From: Cryptomeria japonica
Taxonomy: Eukaryota > Streptophyta > Pinopsida > Cupressales > Cupressaceae
DNA length: 60,000 nt
Assembly: GCF_030272615.1 (NCBI RefSeq)
Contig: NC_081406.1
Coordinates: forward strand, 140,588,361-140,648,360
Direction: 5' to 3'
Both the position numbers and the translations under genes were made by a program. Of this stretch, positions 25,012-36,728 are shown in pieces. The notes beneath the pieces were generated by a model. It saw nothing but the letters and a program-made list of their open reading frames with translations, had not been told where the DNA came from and searched no databases. The stretch's first letter is position 1. Each line of letters opens with the position of its first letter.

Positions 25012-25029
25012 TGGTGAACCCGACGTGAA
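25012..25029 (+). promoter_or_regulatory. Tat-1 primer-binding site
   Basis: TGGTGAACCCGACGTGAA begins two bases after the LTR. Its complement ends in CCA, as a tRNA 3' end does. The bases beyond it would complete a T-loop TTCGATT with a pairing stem. So the match to a tRNA is long and plausible, but I do not assign the amino acid. Confidence 0.6.
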
Positions 25030-25571
25030 TCGAACACGCAAAAAGAGCAACTTTTTTTTTTAAACCAATAACATGTTTGAATGTTGAAAATGTCACACAG
25101 GTTGCGCTTTTGACACTGTTTTGGTGCATTTGACATTATTTTGGCGCTATTCACTCTGTTTCAGTGCTTTTCCCTTCTCTGTCTTTCCCTTTCTTTTAGT
25201 GCGTTTGTGTTAAATAGTGCCTCTGTTCAAACGCAGACTAACGCTATTGTAACAAAACGTTGTACAAATCACCTTGTAACCAAAAAAAAATAAAAAATTA
25301 GACTTGTAGAAGCCCACCAAATAGGCGGATTTTACTAACTATTTTTCTCTTTTGTGCAGATTTAAATTAGATTAAAAAGTAGATTTATATTTTTTACTAA
25401 CTTGTTTTTTGAAGTTGGTTTTAAAAATGAATTCACTTTTTATTTTGGTTTAAAATTAACTTCACATTTCAAATTTGGGCTTTTAAAAAAAAGAATCACA
25501 CATTTGTTTGGGGCTCTTAAAAAGAATTTCATTGTTCCAAGGTAAAAAGAACCACAAACTTACACAAAAAC

Positions 25572-25609
<38 letters not shown>

Positions 25610-26908
25610 AAGTTAGGAAACAAACTTCGTTTTGGTGCTTAAAATAAACAAGGCAAAATTTATTTCTTGCACCAAGATAAAACTCACAATCCACACTTCC
25701 ATTTTTGGTGCAAATAAAATTCACAATCAACTTGTCTCATTTTCAAAGCAATTTTACTTCATGCAAACGTGTTTTTCATTAAGTTGACCAGGATTTTCAA
25801 ATTCTAGTTTACTCAAACAATTGCCTTTGAAAATTAAAAAGAACACCATGATTGTTGGAGCAACATCTCCAAATAGTTAGATCACATTGCAATGACAGAT
25901 TAAAAAGAACAAGTGTTTTTCGTGCTTGGCACACTTGTGCAAAGAGTTGGTCGAGTGGTCCTACTTCTAACACACACTATCCTCTCCCTTGGCTTTCGTG
26001 GTCCTAGGTGCAAGAGAAAAGTGTTAGTAACACTCACATTTTATCTTTTTAAGAGAGGCCTGCCAAGGGATCGATACTCTTGGGAACGACCTCGAGCGGT
26101 AAATCCTTCGAGCCGCTATAGAAATCAGGTGAGAGCGAAAGCTGTAGCCTTGGGTATAGCTGTTCCTACAGTGTAACTGGCCGAAAGGACAAATGGGCCC
26201 CACCACCAGTTACAAGGCTCTTAAGTGAGTCACTGCAGAATGAACTTATGTCCAAAGCCATCGAACATGACTAAACACCTTTAAGTAGTAGCCCACCCGT
26301 TCTATTGATTGAGGATATTTGAGGTATAATTTAGTGCAAGAGCATAGAAGGTTTTGCTCCCAAGATACTCACCATACATATTTCCTTGAGTAGAAACATA
26401 GCTTTTTGAAAAGTCACTTGTGGCTTGATAAAAGTGGTGACTCCCCCATCATAGGGATCATCTATTTGTTATGCTCGTGCAAGACTTAGTATATCACATC
26501 CTTACCTACCAAGGCGGGATTCATAAGGTATGTAATACCAAAGTCGAAGAAATATCAAGATGTGGGCTAAATTTATCACAACTGGCCATTTGACCTTAGG
26601 GATAAAAAGTGTTTGAAGTGTGTTCGTTTTACAAACCTAGTGCGAATTGAGCCGACTTCAGGCTTTGGAAATACACCTTAAAATACATCTAAAGGAAAGG
26701 TCAAAAACAAGTCCAAGAATTGGGTTGATCTAGACCCATACTCATTTGTGCCTTTGAGGCTACAATCTTGTGTTTGTGTGCTTGCTTTGTTTTCTTGTCA
26801 AAGAAAAATCAGAAAATCAATCCCAAAAACAAAGTATTCATCCAACATCTGTCAACACAACCAAAAATACCAAAAACAAAGTGCAAACAACACAAAGTCA
26901 CAACTTTT
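25030..26908 (+). other. Tat-1 untranslated leader
   Basis: This 1.9-kb leader has no supported gene. It holds a weak run of GYGC words at 20-nt spacing (about 25104-25167), a run of 43 T (25575-25617), and a block from about 25900 to 26760 that resembles the Tat-2 leader (AAAAAGAAC, then GGCCTGCC, GGGAACGACCT, later CAAGATACTCACCATA). The shared block may contain packaging or splicing signals. A splice-acceptor-like TTTTGTGCAG lies at about 25351-25360. Confidence 0.5.
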
Positions 26909-27292
26909 ATGACCATTCTTCACATCTTGCGAAAGAAGAAGTGTCATCAGAGTATCACCTTGAAAAGGAGACCACTAAGCTCAAAGGCTTTGATCAAAAG
27001 GAGGAAATTCTTCTATCTCAATAGACAAATCTTTGTCTCACATAGAGTCTTTCTACATCGCATGCGTCTCTATCTTCAAGGTAAAACAAACGAGTTTGAT
27101 TCCGAATCATTGAACCGTAGAGCTTTTATGCAATATAGAGCTCTGAGTTATCACAAAAATCAAGGAGGAAAGATTAATCCCAACTTCTTCCCAAACATCT
27201 GTATCACCTACAACACAGCTCGAGAAATGCCACCAACGCCTGAAAGGGAAGAAGTAGAGTTTGTTCCATTTGTAACACAAAGTTTTTATTAA
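26909..27292 (+). CDS. Tat-1 leader ORF, conserved 127-residue basic protein
   Basis: I chose the ATG at 26909 because the protein then aligns end to end with the Tat-2 leader ORF (127 versus 128 residues): MTILHILRKKK versus MTNPLILRRKN at the start, ITLKRR/ITLKKQ, FFYLNRQIFVSHRVFLH/FLYINRQLFKSHRVFLH, GGKINPNFFP/GGKINPAFLP, CITYNT, PPTPE, and VPFVTQSFY/VPFIIESFY at the very end. The frame is also open upstream to 26768, but that part is not conserved. The first half is strongly basic, so nucleic-acid binding is possible. Ogre-type Tat elements are known to carry an ORF of unknown function before gag; this one is much shorter. It ends 443 nt before gag. Confidence 0.7.
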   Translation: MTILHILRKKKCHQSITLKRRPLSSKALIKRRKFFYLNRQIFVSHRVFLHRMRLYLQGKTNEFDSESLNRRAFMQYRALSYHKNQGGKINPNFFPNICITYNTAREMPPTPEREEVEFVPFVTQSFY

Positions 27293-27735
27293 AGTTGAAA
27301 ACAAAACATCCATCATCTCATTCATACATCATTATTCCATCATCAATTCATCCCAAAACTCTCAAAACATTAAGAGGTTCTTGTCCCACGATTCTCTTTT
27401 AGATATTGCTTGAAATCAAACACATCACATCACTTTTAGATTGTTTCTACATCTAGGATAAGCTCATCCTAAGAGACACATCTACGCAGGTTAAAACTAG
27501 TTCATGAGTGAATCCTCTCATTACTAGGTAGTCAAAATCTGTAACACATCTCAGATTTCTCTACACCTTATCACATCCAAAATCATCAAAACAAACAAGC
27601 AATTCAAAGAAAGAATTCTGGTTACATTTACCTTTAGAGTGCTAGAGATCTACAATCCACCAACCATCAATCTTTCATTTCATCACCAACTCATCATCAT
27701 CTTCAATCAACTTCAAAAACAAACTTGTAAACAAA

Positions 27736-30700
27736 ATGGCTCAAACACGATCGCGATCAAGGCAGCGAGAAATAGAAATTGAGGAAGAAGAGGACAACCT
27801 CAATGAATTTCAAGAAGCACTTGGAGGAAATGTGAATGACGAAAACCCAAGTACTCCCACTCCTTCAACAATCGAAAGGGTTCAGCATAACCCTCATTTT
27901 AACAGATTATTTGATGAAATATTAAGGAGCAATGCGGATGCTCACTTTTTAAGACTCGCTCAAGAAGGAGCCAAACTCCCCTCAGACTTTGATCTTGCCC
28001 AATTAAGACAAGCATCAGAAAGACAAAGTCGCCATGAGGAGGAAAGAGGTAGAAATCACATCAGATATAACATCCCTCGAGGTAACCCACCACCTCCTCC
28101 TCCAAATGAAATGGAGATGTTGCGGCAACAAGTCGAGAATCTTGCCCAACAACTTCATAGTGGTGTTAAGACCAATCAATTCTCACTTAACGACATCTGT
28201 CCCTATCCGTTTGATAGGAATCTTTATATGCCACCCTTTCCACGCGGATTCGAAACACCAAAATTTGAAAAATATAGAGGAAAGGGAGATCCCCGTGATC
28301 ATGTCCGAGAATTTCATTCCGCTTGTCTCGAAGTCGCTTATGAGGACACATACCTAATGCGCCTTTTTCCCCAAAGCTTGGGAGGAACAACCACATCATG
28401 GTTTTCCCGACTACCAGGTGGCATAAGAACATTTGAGGAACTCATCCAGAAGTTCCTATCTCATTACTCTTATAATATTGAACGCGACATTACCATGGCT
28501 GATCTATGCAATACCAAACAAAAACCAGGTGAACTATTCTCAGTATTCCTGCAACGATGGCGCCAAATGTCTAGCAGACGTTCTCTTCAGTTACCTGAAC
28601 GAGAACTAGTGGAAATTTTCATTTCCAACTTAAACGAAGAAATGGAATTTCACCTGGATGTCAAAGATACAGATTCTTTTAACGATATGATCACCAAGGG
28701 TATAAAATGTGAAAGGGCACTCATCAAGAAAGGACTCATCAAAATCTTTAATGAATCAAAAGATGGTCCTCGCCCGCGCTTCAATAGTGATAAACCAAAC
28801 TTCTGGAACAAGAATAAAAATATCGTCAACGATGGGGTTGTGGATGCTCGGACTGTCCAAAATGCACAACCTGTGGTTCGGTTTGCAGGACAAAATCCTC
28901 CACCTCAAAATAACACAAATGTTCCTCTTAATCAAGGTCGCATCACATCTCATGATGAACCAAGACCTCGTCCACAAAAACAAAAACGCACATACACTCC
29001 CTTAGGGGAACCCATTGAAACAGTGATGCAACAACTCATTTCTCAGAATTTGATCACTTTACCTAAGTTATCAAATTATGAGCCTCAAGTCAAACCGGCA
29101 TGGTGGAGAGATACTGAACATTGTGAGTTCCATCAAGGAAGAGGACATAAGACAAGTAATTGTCATCGATTGAAAGATCTCATTCAGGATCTTATTGACC
29201 GAGGAGAAATTGAAATTGAAGGACATGACCCAAAAACAACCAATAATGATCATCAGATGTTCAAGAATCCACTTCCATCACAAGATCAAAGGGGTCCTTC
29301 CACTTCCAGACGAGGTCCTGATACCACTGATTATACGCAGGTTGCGTATAATTACACTGTCAATCACCTGTATGATGCCAGTGAACAAATTGCAACTATC
29401 ACCTTCAAAAATCCCACCTCAAATTGCAATGTTGTTACGCGTCGCGGCAAAGTTACCATCAAGGCAGCTCCACAAGGCACCACCTCCATCCCAAAGCAGT
29501 ACAATCTTGTGGAACAATTAGATAAAACGCCTGCGCTCATTTCCATTTTAGAGCTATTACGCCTATCACCATCTCATAAAACAATCTTGGATCAAGCACT
29601 CCAAGAAGCGTCAGTCCCTGCAAACCTGAACACGGACCAATTTCAAGCCATGGTTGGAAATCTAAAGTCATCACCTTGTCTCACTTTTTCTGAAAGTGAC
29701 AACTCTTCTTTCCAACAACCTCATAATGCTTCACTACACATTGAAGGCTTTGTCAACCAACACAGGATCAAGCGAGTCTTGATTGATAATGGAGCAGGCC
29801 TAAACATTTGCACAGTACAATTGGTCACAGCATTGGGATATGCAATAGAATCAGTGGATCCTCGCAAGAAGATCACCATCAAGGCCTATGATGATGCAGA
29901 GCGTTCATCCAAAGGAGCTGTGGTACTACCAATCCGAGTGGGCCCTGTGGTAAAGCACATCATCTGTCAGGTTTTGGACCTTCCTCTGCCATATAATCTA
30001 TTATTAGGGAGACCTTGGATACATGCCATGCAAGCCGTTCCATCTACCTACCATCAATGTATCAAGTTCCCACATAATGGTGTAGAGATCACAATCCTGG
30101 GCGATGCAAATCCCTTTGCATTTTGCCATAATATCAGCCATCAACCAGAGATTACTGTCCCTAATAATAGGGAAGCCATTTCCTCCACATCATATGTAAA
30201 TCCCGCCTCTCTTGCCAGTTCAAACACTCCTATACCCAAGCAAGAAAAGCTTAAGATGAAAATCGCAGAGGAAGGTCCTGGAGAATACAACTTGAGTCAG
30301 CTCTTTTGTGTGGGACAAATGCCCACTTCTCCTAGAACACATGGTAAACCACAGCAGTTGCTCCAGCAACCACTAATCACGCCTCCATGTGCCTTAACGC
30401 CTTTCATTCTTGGAAAGAGTCAAGAGGAAGAAACACAAGATGAGGACCTAGCGGACTGGATCTATAAAGATCCCATCACCACTGACATACCACGAGTTAC
30501 ACTTCCTACGGAACAATATGGTAAAGGCCTCCTCATTATGCAAAGAATGGGATATGATGGTCAGAGTGCTTTGGGATACTGCAAACAAGGACGACATGAA
30601 CCTCTGCTACCAGAATTCAAGCCCAAAGGTAATACAGGCCTAGGTTTTGAAAAAGAAGTCCTTCCTAAACTCAGATTCAGAGGAAAACCCAGCAAACCAT

Positions 30701-31842
30701 TTTGCCCACCTACTGTAAAGAGGACACCTTTCATAATCAAAGCACCATCAAGCAATATTGCCATTGCCCCATCGAGGCTCACAACCCCACCGCAACCATC
30801 ACCAGTGCCAAACATACCACCAATCAAACCAGTAATCCCGTCAATAACACCAATAGCAGCAGCAACTGTATCAGAACCCGCAACAACATCTATGGCGCCA
30901 GTAGTTCTAGCAGAAGCCACTGAGTCACCATTACCAATACTTCCAGTAACAAATCCTTTAAACCCCATCACGGTTCCTGCAGCATTGATCACCACAAAAG
31001 TACATAAACCAATCACGCCTGCAGTATTTAACTCCAAAGACATCCCAGTATGGTATAGCAATCGGATGTTGGAGAGTGATTCAAAGACCGACTCACATGA
31101 GTGGGAATTCGATTCAGTGCAACTTAACACTTCAGATGAGGAAGACACATCACCACCTCCACCCCGCAAAGACATCCCTGTTTACGGAGAAGCACAGATA
31201 AAGACCACTTGGGTACCTGAGCTGGAAACATCTTCCACAGACCCTACGTCTCATCCTACGCCTGATTCTGACAGGGAGAGTACCATCAATGACCTTCACC
31301 ACACTGTCTTAACCCTCACTGATACATCTCCCACACTTAACTTAATCGATGAAGTAATGCCCATTGTCCACCCTGAACTCATCGAATGGAACCAACCAAA
31401 TCCCCCATGTCTTGACCTCTTCCAAAACGATGAGGCTATCATTGACTTTTTGGAATTAAGGGATAATCTACCAAGCGGGGATCACAAAGTTGGATTCGCC
31501 ATTCAACTTAATAGCGCAGCATACTTCGGGGCAGATGCCAAACCCTTCAGCTGCAAAAATATAACAATAAAACATGGATCTTCCAGTGAAAACCACACTG
31601 TGGCACTGTTTGATCCAACAAAAGTAAAAAGAAAGAGCGTATCCAACGGTGAAAACCTCTCTGAGGCACTTGAGGATGAAGGGTTTGACATTCTCCCTGC
31701 TAGTACACAACAGGAACAATCGACGATTCTCATTGAGGAGACTAAAGAATACAATGTGGGGACTCCTGAAAACCCTCATATCATACATCTAGCATCTCTT
31801 CTCACTCCAGAGGAACAGCCTAAATTTATAGAGTTCTTCTAG
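27736..31842 (+). CDS. gag-pro: Tat-1 Gag-protease with G-patch, 1,368 residues
   Basis: The start MAQTRSRSRQRE is the first ATG of the frame. The Gag core lies at about residues 146-335 (ICPYPFDRNLYMPPFPRGF, DPRDHVREFHS, LFPQSLGG, FLQRWRQMSSR). A zinc-knuckle variant CEFHQGRGHKTSNC begins at about 463. The aspartic protease has its active-site Asp at about 684 (VLIDNGAGLNIC), with LLLGRPWIH and the YHQCIKFP end. A G-patch follows at about 926-970 (YGKGLLIMQRMGYDG, GLGF). A Pro/Thr-rich linker leads to RT. The frame ends in TAG at 31840-31842, where Tat-2 has Lys. The same frame continues into RT without a shift, so this is one Gag-Pol frame interrupted by a point nonsense change. Confidence 0.9.
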   Translation: MAQTRSRSRQREIEIEEEEDNLNEFQEALGGNVNDENPSTPTPSTIERVQHNPHFNRLFDEILRSNADAHFLRLAQEGAKLPSDFDLAQLRQASERQSRHEEERGRNHIRYNIPRGNPPPPPPNEMEMLRQQVENLAQQLHSGVKTNQFSLNDICPYPFDRNLYMPPFPRGFETPKFEKYRGKGDPRDHVREFHSACLEVAYEDTYLMRLFPQSLGGTTTSWFSRLPGGIRTFEELIQKFLSHYSYNIERDITMADLCNTKQKPGELFSVFLQRWRQMSSRRSLQLPERELVEIFISNLNEEMEFHLDVKDTDSFNDMITKGIKCERALIKKGLIKIFNESKDGPRPRFNSDKPNFWNKNKNIVNDGVVDARTVQNAQPVVRFAGQNPPPQNNTNVPLNQGRITSHDEPRPRPQKQKRTYTPLGEPIETVMQQLISQNLITLPKLSNYEPQVKPAWWRDTEHCEFHQGRGHKTSNCHRLKDLIQDLIDRGEIEIEGHDPKTTNNDHQMFKNPLPSQDQRGPSTSRRGPDTTDYTQVAYNYTVNHLYDASEQIATITFKNPTSNCNVVTRRGKVTIKAAPQGTTSIPKQYNLVEQLDKTPALISILELLRLSPSHKTILDQALQEASVPANLNTDQFQAMVGNLKSSPCLTFSESDNSSFQQPHNASLHIEGFVNQHRIKRVLIDNGAGLNICTVQLVTALGYAIESVDPRKKITIKAYDDAERSSKGAVVLPIRVGPVVKHIICQVLDLPLPYNLLLGRPWIHAMQAVPSTYHQCIKFPHNGVEITILGDANPFAFCHNISHQPEITVPNNREAISSTSYVNPASLASSNTPIPKQEKLKMKIAEEGPGEYNLSQLFCVGQMPTSPRTHGKPQQLLQQPLITPPCALTPFILGKSQEEETQDEDLADWIYKDPITTDIPRVTLPTEQYGKGLLIMQRMGYDGQSALGYCKQGRHEPLLPEFKPKGNTGLGFEKEVLPKLRFRGKPSKPFCPPTVKRTPFIIKAPSSNIAIAPSRLTTPPQPSPVPNIPPIKPVIPSITPIAAATVSEPATTSMAPVVLAEATESPLPILPVTNPLNPITVPAALITTKVHKPITPAVFNSKDIPVWYSNRMLESDSKTDSHEWEFDSVQLNTSDEEDTSPPPPRKDIPVYGEAQIKTTWVPELETSSTDPTSHPTPDSDRESTINDLHHTVLTLTDTSPTLNLIDEVMPIVHPELIEWNQPNPPCLDLFQNDEAIIDFLELRDNLPSGDHKVGFAIQLNSAAYFGADAKPFSCKNITIKHGSSSENHTVALFDPTKVKRKSVSNGENLSEALEDEGFDILPASTQQEQSTILIEETKEYNVGTPENPHIIHLASLLTPEEQPKFIEFF

Positions 31843-34800
31843 AAGCGTCAGATCAACTTTGCATGGTCATATGCAGACATGCCTGGGCTTGATCCTGATT
31901 TAGTCATGCATCATCTCACAGTAGCAAAAGGAGCCAAACCTGTCAAGCAGAAGCTTCGTAAGATGCATCCTCAGATTGCCGTGCTAGTCAAAACAGAACT
32001 CAAGAAACTCCTGGATGTTGGTTTCATTAGACCAATTGATTATGCAGAATGGATCTCCAATATTGTGCCAGTTGGCAAACCAAAAGGGGGCATCCGCATT
32101 TGTATAGACTTCAGAGATCTAAATAAAGCATGTCCTAAGGATGACTTCCCTCTACCAAATATTGACATCATAGTAGATTTGACAGCAGGACATGCCATGC
32201 TTTCACTCATGGATGGCTTTTCAGGATACAATCAAATAAAGATCGCACCAGAGGACCAACATAAGACAACCTTCACATGTCCATGGGGCACATACTGCTG
32301 GAATGTAATGCCTTTTGGTCTAAAGAATGCAGGAGCGACCTATCAAAGAGCAATGACCACCATCTTCCATGACATGATGCATACTATAATGGAAGATTAT
32401 GTGGATGATTTACTAGCAAAATCACTTACTAGAGAAGGACATCTTCACATCTTCGATAAAATCTTTGATAGACTGGAACAGTACCATGTTCGACTCAACC
32501 CAAAGAAATGTGTCTTCGGAGTGACCTCCGGGAAGCTTCTAGGATACATTGTCTCAAGCAAAGGTATTGAGGTCGATCCAGCAAAGGTTAAGGCAATAAT
32601 GGACATGCCACCTCCAAAGAATATCAGTCAGCTAAGAACACTACAAGGACGGCTTCAATCCATCTGAAGATTCATTGCACAATTGGCTGATAAGTGTCAC
32701 CCATTTACACATTTGCTACACAAGAACATCCGCTTTCAGTGGGATGCTCGATGCCAGCAAGCATTTCAGACACTTAAAGACTATCTCATGAATCCACCAT
32801 TGCTGATGCCACCAGATCCAAGTAGACCATTGTTACTCTATATCTCGGCAACAAGTACATCATTGGGTGTACTACTGGCACAACATAATGCAGAAGGCAA
32901 AGAATGTGCTATATACTACATCTCTCGCACACTGGTTGGCTATGAACTCAATTACACACCTATTGAGCGAGCTTGCCTAGCAGTAATCTTAGCAGCCACT
33001 AAATTGCGGCACTATCTGTTAACACACAAGGTACAACTCATCGCAAAAATTGATCCACTCAAGTATTTACTCAGCAAAGCAGCATTGACAGGTCGCTTAG
33101 CCAAATGGGTGATGATTCTAAGTGAATTTGATATTGAGTATGTGGACCGTAAGGCTATCAAAGGGCAAGTCATTACAGATCAGTTGGCCGATGCACCTCT
33201 CATAGGTGATCATCCTCTCATTTCCAATTTTCCAGACGAAGAGATATTCATGATCACAGAAGTACAACCATGGAAATTATATTTTGATGGTTCATACACT
33301 AGGCACGGCTCGGGGGCAGGCATTCTGTTTATCACACCTCAAGGTGATAGCATCCCGAAGTCTTACAGGCTCACATTTCCATGCACAAACAACATAGCAG
33401 AGTATGAGGCTTTGATCACAGGACTTAGGCTAGCCATACAATGGAAACTAAAAGAACTACAAGTATATGGCGACTCACAACTGGTCATTCGACAAGCAAC
33501 AGATGAGTATCAGACCAAAGATGATAAACTCATGCCATATAAGCAAATGGTGGACAATCTAAAGACATCATTTACTACTATCACTTTTGAGCAGATACCA
33601 AGAGAGCAGAATCGAGCTGCTGACGCCATGGCTACCATCGCATCTTTACTAGATCTTCCACAGAATTCAACACGCTACGAGTTCTTGGTAGAACAGCTTT
33701 GGATTCCCGCTTATGATATCCCAGAATCTGAAATGATATGTCACCTTGTCGGTTCTGAATCCCCATGGTATGGTGAGTTCTACACCTATCTCCGCGATCA
33801 CACCCTTCCTCCCGACCAATCAAATAACCAACGAAAAACCTTCATTCGCCAAACTGCTCGATATACCATTATTGCTGAAACCCTATACCGACGTAGTCTT
33901 GATGGTACTCTCCTTCGATGTCTGGAACAAGATGAGATAACAAAGGCTTTGGAAGAGGTACATGAAGGAATTTGCGGGACTCACTCAAGTGGTCCGTCAC
34001 TAGCCAAGAAACTCATGCGAGCTGGATACTATTGGCCATCTATGGAAAAGGATTCCTACTACTTTGTCAGGAAATGCAAGAAATGTCAAGTTCATGGCGA
34101 CCTGATACATGCACCAGCACAGGAACTACAACCAATCACAACACCATGGCCTTTTTGTCAATGGGGCCTTGACCTTGTGGGTAAAATCCATCCATCTTCA
34201 TCCAACGGCCATAAATTCATTATTACCGCCACCGAATATTTCACCAAGTGGATCGAAGCTGTTCCACTTACCCAAGTCACCGGCAAGCAGATCGCCTCAT
34301 TCATCCTCAACTACATCATCTGCCGGTATGGTGTGCCCATGTCCATTGTCACAGATAACGGTCTTCCTTTCAAAAATCAGGATGTCCGTGAACTTTGTGA
34401 GAAATTTCATATCCAACACCGCTTTTCCACTCCCTATTACCCACAAGGCAATGGTCAGGCCGAAGCATCCAATAAAAACATATTAAGGATCCTCAAGAAG
34501 ACAGTCAATGATGCCGGTCGTGATTGGCATGTTCAATTGAATCCAGCATTATGGGCATATCGAACTAGCATTCGAACCCCTACAGGTGCAACTCCTTATT
34601 CATTGGTCTATGGTGCTGAAGCTATCTTACCTATTGAGGTTGAGATACCATCATTACGAGTTTCCTTGCATAATCTCATCGATGATGAAGCATACAGAGT
34701 ATCCCGTCTTCAGGACTTAGAGTTACTTGATGAGAAACGACAAGCTGCATACAATCACCTCAAAGCCTATCAGCAGCGCATGAGCAGAAGCTACAATCAC

Positions 34801-35022
34801 CGAGTTAGACCTCGTACATTTGAGGTAGGTGATCTTGTTCTTCGAGAGAATCCTCGCAACCAACCAAACAGAGAACATCAAGGCAAGTTTGAATCAAACT
34901 GGCTGGGCCCATATGTTGTCACTGCTGTATTCGGGTCCGGGGCATATCAGTTGGCTACTTCAGAAGGAGAACCGCTCGCAGATCCAATCAATAGCATGCA
35001 CCTCAAACGGTTTTATACCTAA
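31843..35022 (+). pseudogene. pol: Tat-1 Pol: RT, two RNase H domains, integrase
   Basis: It is in frame with gag-pro. RT shows KLLDVGFIRPIDYAEWISNI, CIDFRDLNKACPKDDFPLPN and catalytic YVDD at 32398-32409. A TGA at 32665-32667 sits where an Arg is expected. The gypsy-type RNase H follows (FQTLKDYLMNPPLL, IYYISRTLVGYELNYTPIE). A second, archaeal-type RNase H comes next (LYFDGSYTRHGSGAG, NNIAEYEAL, YGDSQLV, NRAADAMA) and keeps its acidic residues. Integrase has an HHCC finger (HEGICGTH, CKKCQ), the DDE core (GLDLVGK, VTDNG, GQAEASNK) and a C-terminal GPYVV segment. There is no chromodomain. Everything except the two stops appears intact. Confidence 0.9.
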
Positions 35023-36212
35023 GGTGTACAGAGCATCAGGCTCCCCTACATATCAGAAAAATACCAAAAACATTCAGAAAATTCCTGAAGAAAATACAAA
35101 AACATTCAAAAAAAGTAAAGAAAAATCATGCATCCAAACGGTGAACAACCACTCCGGTGGCACCTTGGGTAAGTACGATGGTGAAAACCTGGCAAACAGG
35201 CGCCACTCGTAAAGGCAATAGCTCCATTATCTTTCAGACTTGTTGCGATCACATTCATGCACACATACATCCATCCATCCCAACCATGGCTTGTTATTTG
35301 ATCTGCAATTAAGAAAGTACTCCATGCGTCTAGCATCCCACCTTTTCATAGTCAGGTCTACAAACTGGGGGCAATACCCTTACCCTAGTGATGGAAGTGG
35401 ATTCTACATTGTCTTATATATCATTACGCTCTTCATTCAGGCAATCATCAGAAAATATCAAAAACATTCAAAAATGACTCTCAAAATACCAAAAACATTC
35501 AAAATTGTTTCACAAAATCCAAAAAACATCAGAAAAACCATCAAAAATCACACAAAAACATGGCAACACCTTGTACATATTTATCCGATCAGATACAAAA
35601 TAAACATTGACAACTACTCACACACTGACCACTTATCAATCAAACCAAAACAATTGACATCAACAATCCAACCCGTCTTTAAAACAAGGATGCATCCTTC
35701 CTTATCAAAACAAAGACAAGATGACATTTTCTTTGACAAGAAAATTATGTTAAGCTATCAAATACTTGGTTGATTTATGAGTACAATCATTTGTTTATCT
35801 GTATCGGGATCTTTCAGCATTGTTTTGTATCGTTTGCGCATTACTTCCGATGAAGTACTGGGGCATGTACTAATGGTGTCTACGTGGGAAGTTCACCAAG
35901 CTGCATGATCTTATGCAAAATGCAGTCATAGATCATTACGGCTTGCTGACTACAGCGTATACCTCGACCATATGAGCATGAACCATTACCAAGGATCCTT
36001 ATTCTTTATTCTTTATGTATATATTGTTTGTTTGCAGGTGCAATGCTCTTCCTTTGGTTCCTCCTACCTCATCCAAACTGGATAAAGGTTTTTTATCTCT
36101 TAGTACGGTATGAACTTGTCTCAGGATATGATCAGCCTAAGATCAAGGAGGACGATCCAAGTCATGCATGAATAGAGATAATCCTTGTCTGTTCCGCAAG
36201 CAATACTCTGGT
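35023..36212 (+). other. Tat-1 3' region, first part
   Basis: No gene is seen. A block shared with Tat-2 lies at 35180-35201 (GGTGAAAACCTGG then AAACAGGC; in Tat-2 at 52647-52668). It could fold as CCTG/CAGG. AAAACATTCA-type words recur at 35065-35115 and 35455-35535. Confidence 0.5.
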
Positions 36213-36308
36213 CGACTTGATCCCTTATATCAAATCGTTTGTATTAACTTGCTACATAAAATCCATGAAAGGAATACTCAGGTCATCTTGAATCATTATG
36301 TCAAGATG
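36213..36308 (+). repeat. Two Tat-1 hairpin modules with conserved flanks
   Basis: Module 1 pairs CGACTTGAT (36213-36221) with ATCAAATCG (36229-36237), with one mismatch. Module 2 pairs CATCTTGA (36284-36291) with TCAAGATG (36301-36308) perfectly. Both are preceded by ATACTC(A/T)GGT and followed by TTGTATT. Stem sequences differ while pairing is kept. Matching modules occur in Tat-2. Confidence 0.65.
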
Positions 36309-36728
36309 CTTGTATTCTCTTCCAACATTTTAAAAGCTCAATGATGAAAATAGAGCACTATGGATCGTCATTCCATCTCATCTGTATATACTGCATTCCG
36401 TTGCATTCCAACCATCCATACATTCATAATAGCTGCATATCATGCATACATAGTCATAATAATGCATACTCTATTTTCCTCTTCTTTCATAGGAATGAGT
36501 CATAGGTCCTCCATTTCTTCTAACATCGAACCCCCCCAACCCTCCCCATCTCAACAATCAGCATCACATACCCTACATCATGTCCCAATCAACCTAATCA
36601 AGCCACGTTCATCACCATCCATCTCTAACTAGGAGGGATTGTGTTTCCTATCCTAAGTCATCCAATAAGTCAAGAAAGTTACTCTATCTGCACAGATACA
36701 TCGTCTCACACACACCTAGACTATCAAC

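Noticed and set aside
25012-25040. A tRNA-like 3' half after the Tat-1 LTR
   Set aside because: Only the complement of a tRNA 3' end is present, as expected for a primer-binding site; no full tRNA gene.
30561-31175. A 204-codon minus-strand frame antisense to Tat-1 gag-pro
   Set aside because: It is a shadow of the Pro/Thr-rich linker and G-patch coding frame, with a low-complexity product and no counterpart in Tat-2.
31840-31842. TAG between protease and RT as a programmed readthrough site
   Set aside because: Tat-2 has a Lys codon in this place and its own stop elsewhere, so a simple AAG-to-TAG mutation is more likely.
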